Shown here: one piece after another, positions 32,798-41,238 of the stretch
Numbering within the stretch: position 1 is the first letter of the stretch
Layout of the letters: each line of letters starts with the position of its first letter
Made by a program: the position numbers and the translations under genes
DNA from: Citrifermentans bremense R1
GTDB taxonomy: Bacteria > Desulfobacterota > Desulfuromonadia > Geobacterales > Geobacteraceae
Assembly: GCF_000426865.1 (NCBI RefSeq)
Contig: NZ_AUGE01000007.1
Span: 1-64,000 of the forward strand
Length of the DNA stretch: 64,000 nt
Direction of reading: 5' to 3'
Notes under the pieces: model-generated
What the model was told of the DNA's origin: nothing
The model's database searches: none
What the model saw: only the letters and a program-made list of their open reading frames with translations

Positions 32798-34369
32798 CTA
32801 GTCCTTGCGCGTTAGCCAGTTCTGAAGGATCTGGGCTGCCTGGTAGGGGTCCTGCTTCACCTTCTCGACCAGCTCGAGCTGGGTGACTCTCATCTTCTCG
32901 TGCTCGACCTTCTGCATCTCGAGCATCTGCTGCTGCTCCGCGTCGTCCTGGATGGGGAGGAAGTGGTGGGCCGCTTTCTCGATCTTGAGCATCTTCATGA
33001 GCGGACGGATCACGTAGAAGAGCAGCGCCAGGAAAGCGAGCCCGATCAGCCCGTTTTTGATCAGCGTCTGCACGATCGGTGCGTCGTACCAGGCCGTCTG
33101 CTCCCCACCCTGGTCCCCGGTCTCCTGGAAGGGGATGTTGGCCACGGTGACCTGGTCGCCGCGTTCGGCGTTGAAGCCGACCGCGCTTTTCACCAGCGAC
33201 TCGATCTTCTGCATCTCGTCGGGGCTCCTCGGCTGGTACTTCGGGGTGGCGCCCGGCTTGGCCCCCGGCGAGAGCTCGTACTTACCGTCCACGAGGATGG
33301 CCACCGACACCTTGGAGAGCGACCCCACCGGCTCGATGATCCTCGCGGTGGAGCGGCTCACCTCGTAGTTCAGCGTCTCGTCGGTCTTGGAACCGCCGCC
33401 GGTGGTGGCCCCCGCGGCACCCTGGGCGCGCCCCATGTTGGACTGGACGCCGGGGACGCCGCTGGCGGTGCTGCTGGTCCCCCCCTTCTCCTCGCTTCTT
33501 TGCTCGCTTCTCACCGCAGCGCTTTCCGGGTCGTAGCGCTCCTCGTACTTCTCGACCTGCTTGAAGTCGAAGCTCGCCGAGACGCGCGCAACGGATTTCC
33601 CCGAGCCTACCACGCGGTCCAGAAGCGACTGCAGCTTCTCCTCCTCCGTCTTCTCGAAGGCGCGCTGGGTGTCCTGGCGGGCGCCGGCCACCTTGCTGGT
33701 CGGGTCGTTGGGGGAATGGGAGGAGAGGACCTTGCCCCGGGTATCCAGGACGGTCACCTGCTCCGGGTCCATCCCCTCGATGGAGGAGGCGACCAGGTGC
33801 ACGATCCCCTGCACCTCCCCCTCCCTAAGCTGCCGGTTCGACTTCATCTTGAGCACCACGGAGGCGGTGGCGGGCTTTTCCTGATCCTTGAACAGCGCCT
33901 TCTCCGGCAGGGCCAGGTGCACCCGGGCCGACTCCACGCCGGCGATCTGGGCGATGGTGCGCCCCAGCTCGCCCTGCAGCGCGCGCTGGTAGTTGAGCTT
34001 CTGCACGAACTCGGTCATGCCGAAGTTCTTCCGGTCGAAGATCTCGAAGCCGACGCCCCCCCCCTGGGGGAGCCCGTCGCTGGCCAGAGAGAGCCGCAGG
34101 TCGTAGACGTTGTCCGAGGGGACGAGGATCGCCTTGCCGTCCGGGGATATCTGGTACGGGACCTTTTGTTCCTTCAATTTTTTGACGATCTCGCCGGCGT
34201 CCTCCTGGGTCAGGTTGGCGAACAGCGGACGGTAGTCGGTCTTGTTGGCCACGGCGATCAGCGCGGCGAAGCCGAGCAGGGAGGCGAGCGCCACCCCGCC
34301 TACCACGAGCCGCTTGGCGGTCGAGAGGGCGAGAAAAGGTTCCAGCAGTTTTTTAAGGCCTTCCGGCAT
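32798..34369 (-). CDS. fliF: Flagellar MS-ring protein FliF
   Basis: 523 residues. Two transmembrane helices (about residues 24-43 and 440-460) flank a large periplasmic region with YscJ/FliF ring-building motifs, including the R-x-x-L-x-G-E-L-x-R-T-I segment. The C-terminal cytoplasmic tail binds FliG. Start ATG at 34369. Between it and fliE is a 117-base gap with the repeat tract at 34385-34485. Confidence 0.95.
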   Translation of the reverse strand: MPEGLKKLLEPFLALSTAKRLVVGGVALASLLGFAALIAVANKTDYRPLFANLTQEDAGEIVKKLKEQKVPYQISPDGKAILVPSDNVYDLRLSLASDGLPQGGGVGFEIFDRKNFGMTEFVQKLNYQRALQGELGRTIAQIAGVESARVHLALPEKALFKDQEKPATASVVLKMKSNRQLREGEVQGIVHLVASSIEGMDPEQVTVLDTRGKVLSSHSPNDPTSKVAGARQDTQRAFEKTEEEKLQSLLDRVVGSGKSVARVSASFDFKQVEKYEERYDPESAAVRSEQRSEEKGGTSSTASGVPGVQSNMGRAQGAAGATTGGGSKTDETLNYEVSRSTARIIEPVGSLSKVSVAILVDGKYELSPGAKPGATPKYQPRSPDEMQKIESLVKSAVGFNAERGDQVTVANIPFQETGDQGGEQTAWYDAPIVQTLIKNGLIGLAFLALLFYVIRPLMKMLKIEKAAHHFLPIQDDAEQQQMLEMQKVEHEKMRVTQLELVEKVKQDPYQAAQILQNWLTRKD

Positions 34370-34384
34370 GGTGTCTCCAAAAAC

Positions 34385-34485
34385 TACAGATCAAGATTGA
34401 GATTGAGATTAAGAGAAAACCTTTCAGGCACCAGCCCAACCAAGGTTTTCCTCAATCTTAATCTTAATCTCAATCTCAATCTGCC
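34385..34485. repeat. Inverted pair of AGATTGAG/ATTAAG tracts between fliE and fliF
   Basis: AGATTGAGATTGAGATTAAG at 34387-34406 and its multi-copy complement ending TCTCAATCTCAATCT at 34454-34483 face each other. Inner arms AAAACCTT (34413-34420) and AAGGTTTT (34441-34448) add a further 8-base pair. The messenger could form one long AT-rich hairpin. The same units recur singly at 20914-20948, which makes this a local repeat family. Confidence 0.75.
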
Positions 34486-34486
34486 T

Positions 34487-34801
34487 CTAGACAGGCATCC
34501 TCATGATCTCCTGGTAGGCCTCTACCGCCTTGTTCCTTACCTGGGTGAGCATCTGGAAGGAGATGCTCGCCTTCTCCACCGCCAGCATCACCTCGTGCAG
34601 CCCCTTGGACTCGCCGGTGGCAAGCCCCTGGATCGACTGGTCCGCTGTTTTTTGCAGCTCGCCCACCTTTCCGACCATCTCGTCCAGGAAATTGCCGAAG
34701 CTGACGGTGGGGCTTTGCTGTACCCCCGCAGCGCCGGTTGCCCCGGCGGCGAGAAAGGCCTCGGAGAGGCCGCTGACCTTGGTAAGTGCGGAAATTTCCA
34801 T
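34487..34801 (-). CDS. fliE: Flagellar hook-basal body complex protein FliE
   Basis: 104 residues. The typical pattern includes S-F-x-N-F-L-D-E-M and, at the end, [19 protein letters not shown]. FliE is the first axial protein exported and joins the MS ring to the rod. The ATG at 34801 follows AGGAGG. It follows flgC by 18 bases. Confidence 0.94.
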   Translation of the reverse strand: MEISALTKVSGLSEAFLAAGATGAAGVQQSPTVSFGNFLDEMVGKVGELQKTADQSIQGLATGESKGLHEVMLAVEKASISFQMLTQVRNKAVEAYQEIMRMPV

Positions 34802-34819
34802 CTAATGCCTCCTGAATGT

Positions 34820-35257
34820 CTAGCGCATCAACTCGAGCGTCTTCAAGGCCATGCTCTTGGACGCCTGGGTCGCGGTGATGTTGGCTTCGTAACTGCGGCT
34901 GGCCGTGATCATGTCCGCCATCTCCTCCACCACGTTGATGTTGGGGTAGGCGACGTAGCCGTTCGGGTCGGCGTCGGGGTGTCCCGGCTCGTACTGCAGC
35001 CTCGGGGGACGCTGGTCCTCTTTGATCTGGGTCACCTGCACGCTCCTGGCGCTGGCGGCCTTGGAGAGGGCGGCACCGAAGGAGGCTCCTTCCTTGAGCG
35101 GCGTGGCGGTGAATACGGCGTCCTTGCGGCGGTACGGCCCACCCTCCGCGGTCCGGGTCGAATTGACGTTGGCCAGGTTGCTGGAGATGAGGTTCATCCT
35201 GGTGCGCTCGGCGGCGAGCGCCGTGGCGGAGATGTCCATCGAGGTGAAAAAGTCCAT
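34820..35257 (-). CDS. flgC: Flagellar proximal-rod protein FlgC
   Basis: 145 residues. The N-terminus has the rod motif S-A-L-A-A-E-R-T-R-M-N-L-I-S-S-N-L-A-N-V-N and the C-terminus ends with a helix of the A-x-x-S-Y-E-A-N type. It forms part of the proximal rod with FlgB and FlgF. The ATG overlaps the TAA of flgB (TAATG). Confidence 0.95.
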   Translation of the reverse strand: MDFFTSMDISATALAAERTRMNLISSNLANVNSTRTAEGGPYRRKDAVFTATPLKEGASFGAALSKAASARSVQVTQIKEDQRPPRLQYEPGHPDADPNGYVAYPNINVVEEMADMITASRSYEANITATQASKSMALKTLELMR

Positions 35258-35676
35258 TATAAGGTACCCCTGATAGCCTGTTTCAGCCCCTCGAACTTCT
35301 TGGCGAGGAGCTGAACGGTGGCGTTGTACATGATCTGGTTCTCGGCCATGCGCCCCATCTCGCTTTCCATCTCCACGCCGTTGCCGTCCGGGCCCATGTT
35401 GCTCCCGGTGACCTGGACCAGGTCACCCTGCACCCGGTCGAGGGAGACCGACGCCCCCTTGAGCAGGATGTGCCTCGGGTGCGGCGTTGCTGTCGGGGTC
35501 GCCCCCTGCTTCAGCGCGTCCTTGAGCCTCCCCTCGAAGGAGAGGTCGCTCGGGGCGTAACCGGGGGTCTCGACGTTGGCGAGGTTGGAAGCGATCACCG
35601 ACTGCCTCTTGGCCCTGAGATCCAGGGTCTTGCCCAAAAGTTCCACCGTATTTCCGAAAATTCCTTGTACCGGCAT
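35257..35676 (-). CDS. flgB: Flagellar proximal-rod protein FlgB
   Basis: 139 residues from the ATG at 35676, which has AAGGAGG just before it; a longer frame is not supported. The motif K-R-Q-S-V-I-A-S-N-L-A-N-V-E-T-P-G-Y is the FlgB rod signature. First gene of the early flagellar block, with a sigma-54 promoter 30-45 bases upstream. Confidence 0.95.
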   Translation of the reverse strand: MPVQGIFGNTVELLGKTLDLRAKRQSVIASNLANVETPGYAPSDLSFEGRLKDALKQGATPTATPHPRHILLKGASVSLDRVQGDLVQVTGSNMGPDGNGVEMESEMGRMAENQIMYNATVQLLAKKFEGLKQAIRGTL

Positions 35677-35704
35677 GGCTACCTCCTTGTGGCAAGGCTC
35701 TGAC

Positions 35705-35720
35705 AGCAAAAGCCGTACCA
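35705..35720 (-). promoter_or_regulatory. Sigma-54 (-24/-12) promoter of the flgB block
   Basis: On the minus strand TGGTACGGCTTTTGCT matches TGGCACGRNNNTTGCW at every defined position except one (T for C in TGGCAC). It lies 29 bases before the flgB ATG and just past the stop of the upstream TPR gene. It probably drives flgB through the motE-like gene. Confidence 0.86.
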
Positions 35721-35786
35721 TTGTCACAGCCGTGTGTTATCGGGCGTTTAAGCGCGCAGCGGGGCGCAAAGTCATCTTTTTGACAG

Positions 35787-37895
35787 TCAGGGAAGCTCCT
35801 TGGAGATCTTCATGCGCCACTTGAGGTCACTGAGCGCCTCGCCGGCGAGTTTCCCCCAGGTCCCCCCGGAAGCTGCCGCCTTCTCCCAGCTCGCTTGAGC
35901 CTTGGCCACCTCCCCCTGCTGCAGGTAGAGTTCGCCGGCCTTGTACTTGAACTGCGCGGCACCCTCTCCGGCTGCGACCCTACCCCCGACCTCGCAGGCC
36001 GCCAGCGCCCCGTCGTAATCCTTGCAGACGGCAAGCGCACCGGCCAGGGTGAAGTAGCCGTCGGGAAGAAGCGGCGAGTCCTCCCTCACGTTCTGGGTGA
36101 ACCGGGCGAGGCTCCTCACCGCGCCCCTGTGGTCGCCGGCGGCCAGCTGCGCCTTGCCGAGATAATAGTCGCTGTCGGGAAACTGCGCCTCCCTTCCCTT
36201 GGCGGCGAGGAAGCGAAGCTCAGCACCCGCCGCCGGCAGGTCCCCCTTCTCGAAGGCGATCCGCCCCAGCTGCTCCTTGACCCTCGCGGCGCGCGCGTCG
36301 GCCGGGAAGCGCTGCAGGAACCTGCGCCCCACCTCCTCAGCCTGCGCTTGGTTCCCTAAGGTGGCGGCGTCGTCCACCACGCGGGAGAGCATGAAGGGGG
36401 CGCCCGCCGCGGCCCAGTTCTTCTCGTCCAGGTAACCGAAAAGCTCCATCTCCTGGGTCAGCTTCCCGGTCCGTTCGAAGGCCTGGGAGAGCCTCTCGGG
36501 GAAGGCGGGGTCGCTGAAGCACCGGGCGAGATGCTCCCGGTTCTCCCGCGCGAGCTGCACCAGGGCCTCGTCCTTTCCTGCCGCGGCGAGCTCACGGTAG
36601 GAGGGGAGCAGCAGCTCCTCGCGCATCTGTTTGACGATGGTGCTGAAGATGCCGCGCGGGTAGCGCCGGTCGTAGCTGATGGCGGCCTCCAGCGCCTCCC
36701 GGGGGGGGGCGTAAAGGGCCAGTAGAAGCGCCGTCTTGAAGAGCGCCTCGTCCCTCGTGTCGAAGTCGCCCGGCGCCTGGTAGATCCCCTGGTACTTTGC
36801 CAGAAGTTCCCGGTAGCGGTCACGGGAAAGGGTGAAGAGTTCCCGGTCGGCAAGCTTCAGGCGCGCCCTCGCCGCAGCGGCGCTCCCCGGCGCGTGCACG
36901 ACGACGCTTCGGTACAAAGCCGCCGCCGCAAGCTTTCTCCCCTGCCGCTGCGACAGGTCCGCCAGGCGGCTCATCAGCTCGCTCTGATAGGGGGTGCCGA
37001 CGTAGCGGTCCATGAGCTGCAAGAGCTTTCGACGCCCGGCGGCGAAGTCGCCGCTTCGGGCGAGGGCATCGGCATAGGATTGCTGGATGTCGGCTGCCTG
37101 CTCCAGGTATTGCGGCCAGGCCGCCTCCCCCTGCTTGAAGGCGCCCAGCGCCTCCTTGACGCGCCCAAGCCCTAACTGCGCCTCCCCGAGCCGGTAAAAG
37201 GCGAGCGCCCGCGCCCCCCGCGGCTTCCCCAGGAAGGTGGTGAAGACCCCTGCAGCAGCCTCGGCCTGCTCCTCGTAAAGGAGGCTCTCCCCCTGCTGGA
37301 AGAGCGCCAGCTCCTCGGGGGCGAAGAGCTCCTTCAAAAGCTTCGCGTCGGTGGGGGCGAAGGGGACCCCTCCCGGGTCCGACTCGAAGGCGCGCACGAA
37401 CTGCTCGGTCCCGGCGAGGATCGGCTCGCGCCCCGGCGCAATGTCGACCCTTCCTGCCCGCTTCACCCCAGGCCCGATGTCGAGCGAGAGGACCGAAGGG
37501 TTGCCGTAGGAAACCGCCTGTACCCCCGGCTCCGACTCGCGCACCGGAATGGAGAGGCTCAGGACGCCGGCTCGCAGCTCGGTGAAGATGCCGGAGAGCC
37601 TGGCGTCCGCGTAGCCGCGCAGCTTCCTGAAGCTCGGGGCGTCGGCCCCCCTCACCTCGAGGCGGACCCGTCCCGGAGAGAGCCTGAGCGTGTAATCGGG
37701 GGGGGACTGGAAATAGAGGTTGATCCTGGTGAATTCCTGGTGGGGACGGACAGCGATACGGCGCAGGCGGTTCTCCTGCTGCGCCTCCGCGCGGCCGGGG
37801 AGCGCGCAGGCGACAACGAGCAGGAACAGCAGGGCGAGCCCTGGGCGGGGTGTGCGCAACGTGTAGGTCATAGCGGGGAGCAAGGCAAAAGGCAT
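35787..37895 (-). CDS. Secreted TPR-repeat protein with N-terminal AMIN-like region
   Basis: 702 residues. A signal peptide (about residues 15-38, ending A-E-A) precedes a beta-rich region with F-T-R-I-N-L-Y-F and R-V-R-L-E-V-R that resembles AMIN domains, which bind cell-wall glycans. The remaining 480 residues are successive helical pairs of TPR type, with repeats containing Y-x-x-G and A-x-x-x-Y. It stands immediately upstream of the flagellar operon on the same strand, so it may help flagellar or polar envelope organisation. That link is only positional. The first ATG follows GGAG at a long spacing of 12. Confidence 0.75.
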   Translation of the reverse strand: MPFALLPAMTYTLRTPRPGLALLFLLVVACALPGRAEAQQENRLRRIAVRPHQEFTRINLYFQSPPDYTLRLSPGRVRLEVRGADAPSFRKLRGYADARLSGIFTELRAGVLSLSIPVRESEPGVQAVSYGNPSVLSLDIGPGVKRAGRVDIAPGREPILAGTEQFVRAFESDPGGVPFAPTDAKLLKELFAPEELALFQQGESLLYEEQAEAAAGVFTTFLGKPRGARALAFYRLGEAQLGLGRVKEALGAFKQGEAAWPQYLEQAADIQQSYADALARSGDFAAGRRKLLQLMDRYVGTPYQSELMSRLADLSQRQGRKLAAAALYRSVVVHAPGSAAAARARLKLADRELFTLSRDRYRELLAKYQGIYQAPGDFDTRDEALFKTALLLALYAPPREALEAAISYDRRYPRGIFSTIVKQMREELLLPSYRELAAAGKDEALVQLARENREHLARCFSDPAFPERLSQAFERTGKLTQEMELFGYLDEKNWAAAGAPFMLSRVVDDAATLGNQAQAEEVGRRFLQRFPADARAARVKEQLGRIAFEKGDLPAAGAELRFLAAKGREAQFPDSDYYLGKAQLAAGDHRGAVRSLARFTQNVREDSPLLPDGYFTLAGALAVCKDYDGALAACEVGGRVAAGEGAAQFKYKAGELYLQQGEVAKAQASWEKAAASGGTWGKLAGEALSDLKWRMKISKELP

Positions 37896-37997
37896 GCCGT
37901 TATCTCACTCCTGCGAGCCGGAACTTAAGTGTTTGGAATAAAAGTGGTTTTAACTGCGATACGGATCCGGTCGGGGGAAGAGGGGGTCCTGCGCGGT

Positions 37998-38038
37998 CCG
38001 GCAGTCAAAAAAACTGCCGGCCGGGATGTTTTTTTGAC
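37998..38038 (-). terminator. Hairpin region after the CheC-like gene with two alternative pairings
   Basis: CCGGCAGT (37998-38005) pairs with ACTGCCGG (38013-38020) around a run of A. Alternatively GTCAAAAAAAC (38004-38014) pairs with GTTTTTTTGAC (38028-38038). The two stems cannot form at once. On the minus strand a T run follows GGCCGGCAG, so this is most likely the terminator of the gene ending at 38043. Confidence 0.65.
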
Positions 38039-38042
38039 TCGG

Positions 38043-39050
38043 CTACGGGGTGTGCAGGATCTCCCCCACCTTGGAGTTCAGCTCCTGCGGATCGAAGGGG
38101 GGCATGAGGACACCTTTCACCCCCGCCTTGAGCGCCTTGAGGACCGAGCTGCGGGTCCACTCCGGCGCGCAGAGCACCACGGCGCCCCCTTTGCGGTCCA
38201 CCATCGGGACCACCCTCTTGCAGATGGCGAGGTCGCGGTCCGTGGTGTGCTTTAAGGTGATGAAGGCGATCTTGACCTCTCCCTGGGAGAAGAGCCCCGG
38301 GAGGTCTGCGCCAAGCGGCGCGTCGATGAGGTTGAGGCCGGTCCCGGCGAGCCCCAGCACCAGTTCGTGGCGCGACTCGTCGTCACCCAGCACCAGGATG
38401 GAGTCGGCTACGGCCTCATCCTCCGGCGCCTCTTCGGCCGCCTCCTCCGCCACCTCCTCGGCCGGCTGTTCGGGCTGCGGGTCGAAGAGATTCGCCAGCG
38501 GGTGCGGGACCATGATGTCCAGCATGCTCATCTCGTGCCCCTCGATCTCCAGGGGGGCGCGGTACATCATGTACTCGCCGTCGGGAAAGGGGGCTTCGTC
38601 GCTCAGTTCGTCCGTTCCGGGAACGTACTTCTGCGGCGGGAGGAGCTTCAGGTGCACCTTCTCGGGGAGGTTCGGCTGGAACACGGAATTGAAAGAGCCG
38701 ATGATCTGGTTGGCGATTTCCCCGAAGGCATCCACGTCGTCCGGCTCCTGGATGCTTAGCCTGCGCTTCTCCTGGATCCTGGGCCCGGGGATGCCGAGCA
38801 GGATGGAGCTCATCACGATGGTGTCGCCCAGCGAGAAGAGGAGGTAGAAGCGCCCGGGATAGGCCTCGCGCGACTCGACCCCGACCACGTAGATGGGGTT
38901 GTCCTCGTCCCCCAGGTAGCTCTTACGGTCCGTGTTCAAGACGTCGGAAGCTGCCACCGTCATGCTCTGGCCGAGGAGCATGCTGCTCTCCTCGCCGGCC
39001 TGCTTCATGGCGGCGTCCAACATGGATTGTAGCTTTTCGTATGCAGCCAT
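38043..39050 (-). CDS. CheC-like protein fused to a degenerate receiver domain
   Basis: 335 residues. The N-terminal half (about residues 1-195) is a CheC/CheX/FliY-type domain with D-A-F-G-E-I-A-N-Q-I-I-G-S, the E-x2-N motif used by that family to dephosphorylate CheY-P. An acidic Glu/Ala/Pro linker (about 196-215) leads to a receiver-like domain that lacks the phospho-Asp (I-T-L-K-H at that place) and the Lys of the K-P-F motif (here M-P-P-F). The pseudo-receiver is thus expected to bind a partner rather than take phosphate. The gene lies just before cheX and cheY. Confidence 0.75.
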   Translation of the reverse strand: MAAYEKLQSMLDAAMKQAGEESSMLLGQSMTVAASDVLNTDRKSYLGDEDNPIYVVGVESREAYPGRFYLLFSLGDTIVMSSILLGIPGPRIQEKRRLSIQEPDDVDAFGEIANQIIGSFNSVFQPNLPEKVHLKLLPPQKYVPGTDELSDEAPFPDGEYMMYRAPLEIEGHEMSMLDIMVPHPLANLFDPQPEQPAEEVAEEAAEEAPEDEAVADSILVLGDDESRHELVLGLAGTGLNLIDAPLGADLPGLFSQGEVKIAFITLKHTTDRDLAICKRVVPMVDRKGGAVVLCAPEWTRSSVLKALKAGVKGVLMPPFDPQELNSKVGEILHTP

Positions 39051-39060
39051 CGCCTACCGC

Positions 39061-39570
39061 CTAGATTTCCTTTCTCAGCTTCAGCCCGACCAGGAAGCGG
39101 TCACCCTCGTTGGTGAACGGGATGATGACGCAGTCGCTGTCGGCCATCGAGTTGACCGTATAATCCTCGCCCGAGATGACGGTCGGGATGGAGAGGTTGA
39201 TGTCCAGCCCCCCCTTGGAGAGTATCTGCTTCACGTAGCCCCCCAGCATGTTGGCGATCTCGCCCAGGGCGTCGTTCACGTCCTCCCCCACCTCCTCCAC
39301 GTCCATGCCGAGCATGTTGGAGGTTATGCGCAGGGCGAAGTTCCGCGGGCAGTGGATGGAGAGGATGCCGGTGTAGGTGCCGGCCAAGCCGACCATCCCG
39401 GTGACCGAGCAGTGGAACGCGGTGACAGGCTCCTTGATGGGGTAGCTGTCCTCAAGCGCCATCATCACCATGGTGTCGAAGACCTCCTTGGTGGCGTTGA
39501 TCACGTAGCCCGCCAGGTCCGCCTCCTCCAGATGTGTCGCGTGCGCGATTTCCTGGTTCAGCGACATCAT
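39061..39570 (-). CDS. cheX: CheX-type chemotaxis phosphatase
   Basis: 169 residues. The CheX domain has L-G-E-I-A-N-M-L-G-G-Y with the Glu and Asn needed to remove phosphate from CheY-P. A longer upstream frame is a shadow of cheY; the ATG at 39570 overlaps the cheY stop (ATGA), which shows the real start. The partner is presumably CheY next door. It lies 10 bases before the CheC-like gene. Confidence 0.85.
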   Translation of the reverse strand: MMSLNQEIAHATHLEEADLAGYVINATKEVFDTMVMMALEDSYPIKEPVTAFHCSVTGMVGLAGTYTGILSIHCPRNFALRITSNMLGMDVEEVGEDVNDALGEIANMLGGYVKQILSKGGLDINLSIPTVISGEDYTVNSMADSDCVIIPFTNEGDRFLVGLKLRKEI

Positions 39571-39929
39571 AACAAGCCTCCCAGCTTCTCGTTGAGCTGA
39601 TCGGGCGTGAAGGGCTTCTTGATGGAGTCGCTCGCGCCGTTGGTGATGGCTTCCTTGAGTATGTCCTCCCCCCCTTCGGTGGTGATCATCACGATGGGGG
39701 TCTTGACCCCTTTGGCCCTGACGCTCTTGATGAACTCGAGGCCGTCCATGTTCGGCATGTTGATGTCGGAGAGGATGAGGTCGATGCTCTTTCCTTCCAT
39801 GGCGGCGAGCCCCTCGATGCCGTCGCCCGCCTCGTAGATGTCGTCCACGGCAAGACCGGCCTGGCGCAGGCTGCGGGAGATGATCTTTCTCATGGTCGAG
39901 GAATCGTCCACTATTAATACGTTGCCCAT
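39567..39929 (-). CDS. cheY: CheY-type single-domain response regulator
   Basis: 120 residues. A stand-alone receiver with the acidic pair D8-D9, phospho-Asp55 in L-S-D-I-N-M-P and Lys105 in K-K-P-F. It has no output domain, so it likely acts on the motor switch FliM or on a kinase. The ATG at 39929 has GGAGGA upstream. It sits with a CheX and a CheC-like gene, three proteins tuned around one receiver. Confidence 0.9.
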   Translation of the reverse strand: MGNVLIVDDSSTMRKIISRSLRQAGLAVDDIYEAGDGIEGLAAMEGKSIDLILSDINMPNMDGLEFIKSVRAKGVKTPIVMITTEGGEDILKEAITNGASDSIKKPFTPDQLNEKLGGLL

Positions 39930-40039
39930 GTTTTGCTCCTCCTTGGCTGATAGGTGGTATCGGTCGCAACAGCGTCTTTTCGCTGCTGTTTTAGGCTCGA
40001 TGCTAGGCTAATCGGTTTCTTGGCCCTGAACTTTAACGC

Positions 40040-41068
40040 TTAAATGACTTCCTTTTCCTCCCGCAGCGGCAAAAGGACGGAGAAGCGGCTCCCCTTGCCG
40101 GCCGTGCTCTCCACGCCGATGCTGCCGCCATGGGCTTCCACAATCGCCTTGCTGATGGTGAGGCCGAGGCCCGTCCCCTTGAAACCGTGCGCGCCCTGAG
40201 CCCGGAAATACTTGTTGAAGATCCGCGGCAACTCCTCGGGCGGAATCCCTATGCCGGTATCGGCGACCTGTACCCGGAGAAACCCGTCCCGGACCTCGCT
40301 GCTGAAGGTAATGGTGCCGCGCCTGGGGGTGAATTTCACAGCGTTGCCGATCAGGTTGGCGAAGACCCGGCTGATCTGCTTCGAGTCGAGTTCCAGCGGT
40401 GGTATGTCGTCGCAGAGCTCGCTTTGGAAGCAGGAGCCGTGCACCGCCGCCTCGCGCTCGCCGTCGCGGCTGCAACCCTCCAGCAAGGGGCGGATGTCGC
40501 AACGGCAGCGGTCGATCGGCAAAAGGCCCGCCTCCAGCCGGTAGGCGTCCAGCACGTCGTCGATCATGGAGAGCATCTTCACCGAACTCTTGTCCATCTC
40601 CCCGAGGAACAGGTGCAGAGAGGCGTCGATCTTCGCCTTTTCCCCCACAAGCGCCTGGATGTACCCCATGATCACGGTAAGCGGCGACTTGAGGTCGTGG
40701 GTCATCATGGCCACGAACTCCTCACGCTGCCGCCTCTCTTTTCTTTCAGCAGTTATGTCGCGCAGTTGGTACAGCTCCCCCCCGCCGCATTCGGCCGGCA
40801 GGACAAAGGAGCGGACCTGGACCACAGTCCCTTCTAAGCTCATCTCCACCGGGGCGTCCAGCGAGTCCTCGCTCAATACACGGTAAAGCGGGGTACGCAA
40901 GGGGAGCATGTCGACCCTGCGCCCTTGCACCTTGCCGCGCTGGACGTGGAGCAGCTCTTCTGCCTTGCTATTGACGAGGCGCACCTTGCCGGTGTCGTCC
41001 AGATGCACGACGCCGCAGTCGATCCGCTCCAGCAGCATGGCTGCGTTTTTTTCAGGTTCCACCTGCAT
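40040..41068 (-). CDS. PAS-domain sensor histidine kinase
   Basis: 342 residues, cytosolic, without membrane helices. The PAS domain (about residues 10-110) precedes the dimerisation domain with phospho-accepting His124 (M-T-H-D-L-K-S-P). The ATPase domain carries an N box in F-A-N-L-I-G-N-A-V and G-boxes D-T-G-I-G-I and G-L-G-L-T-I. Start ATG at 41068 with GGAGGT. No partner regulator is adjacent except the cheY group 110 bases downstream, which makes CheY a reasonable target. Confidence 0.88.
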   Translation of the reverse strand: MQVEPEKNAAMLLERIDCGVVHLDDTGKVRLVNSKAEELLHVQRGKVQGRRVDMLPLRTPLYRVLSEDSLDAPVEMSLEGTVVQVRSFVLPAECGGGELYQLRDITAERKERRQREEFVAMMTHDLKSPLTVIMGYIQALVGEKAKIDASLHLFLGEMDKSSVKMLSMIDDVLDAYRLEAGLLPIDRCRCDIRPLLEGCSRDGEREAAVHGSCFQSELCDDIPPLELDSKQISRVFANLIGNAVKFTPRRGTITFSSEVRDGFLRVQVADTGIGIPPEELPRIFNKYFRAQGAHGFKGTGLGLTISKAIVEAHGGSIGVESTAGKGSRFSVLLPLREEKEVI

Positions 41069-41238
41069 GGCACCTCCGCCTGGACCTTAAAACCGTCCTT
41101 GGCTTATCGGAAATAGGTGTGCATATCTTGAGCCAAAAAGGCCTGCAAAATTCTACCAGATTGTGGAGAGGTTCCAGGGGAATGGGAAGAAGTAGCGGGG
41201 AAGAAAAAAGAGGACCGCCGGGTCGCCCCGGCGGCTTG

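Noticed and set aside
32900-35314. Open frame of 804 codons opposite fliF, fliE and flgC
   Set aside because: Antisense shadow of well-identified flagellar genes. It also reads through the intergenic repeat as a Leu-Asn repeat, which is not protein-like.
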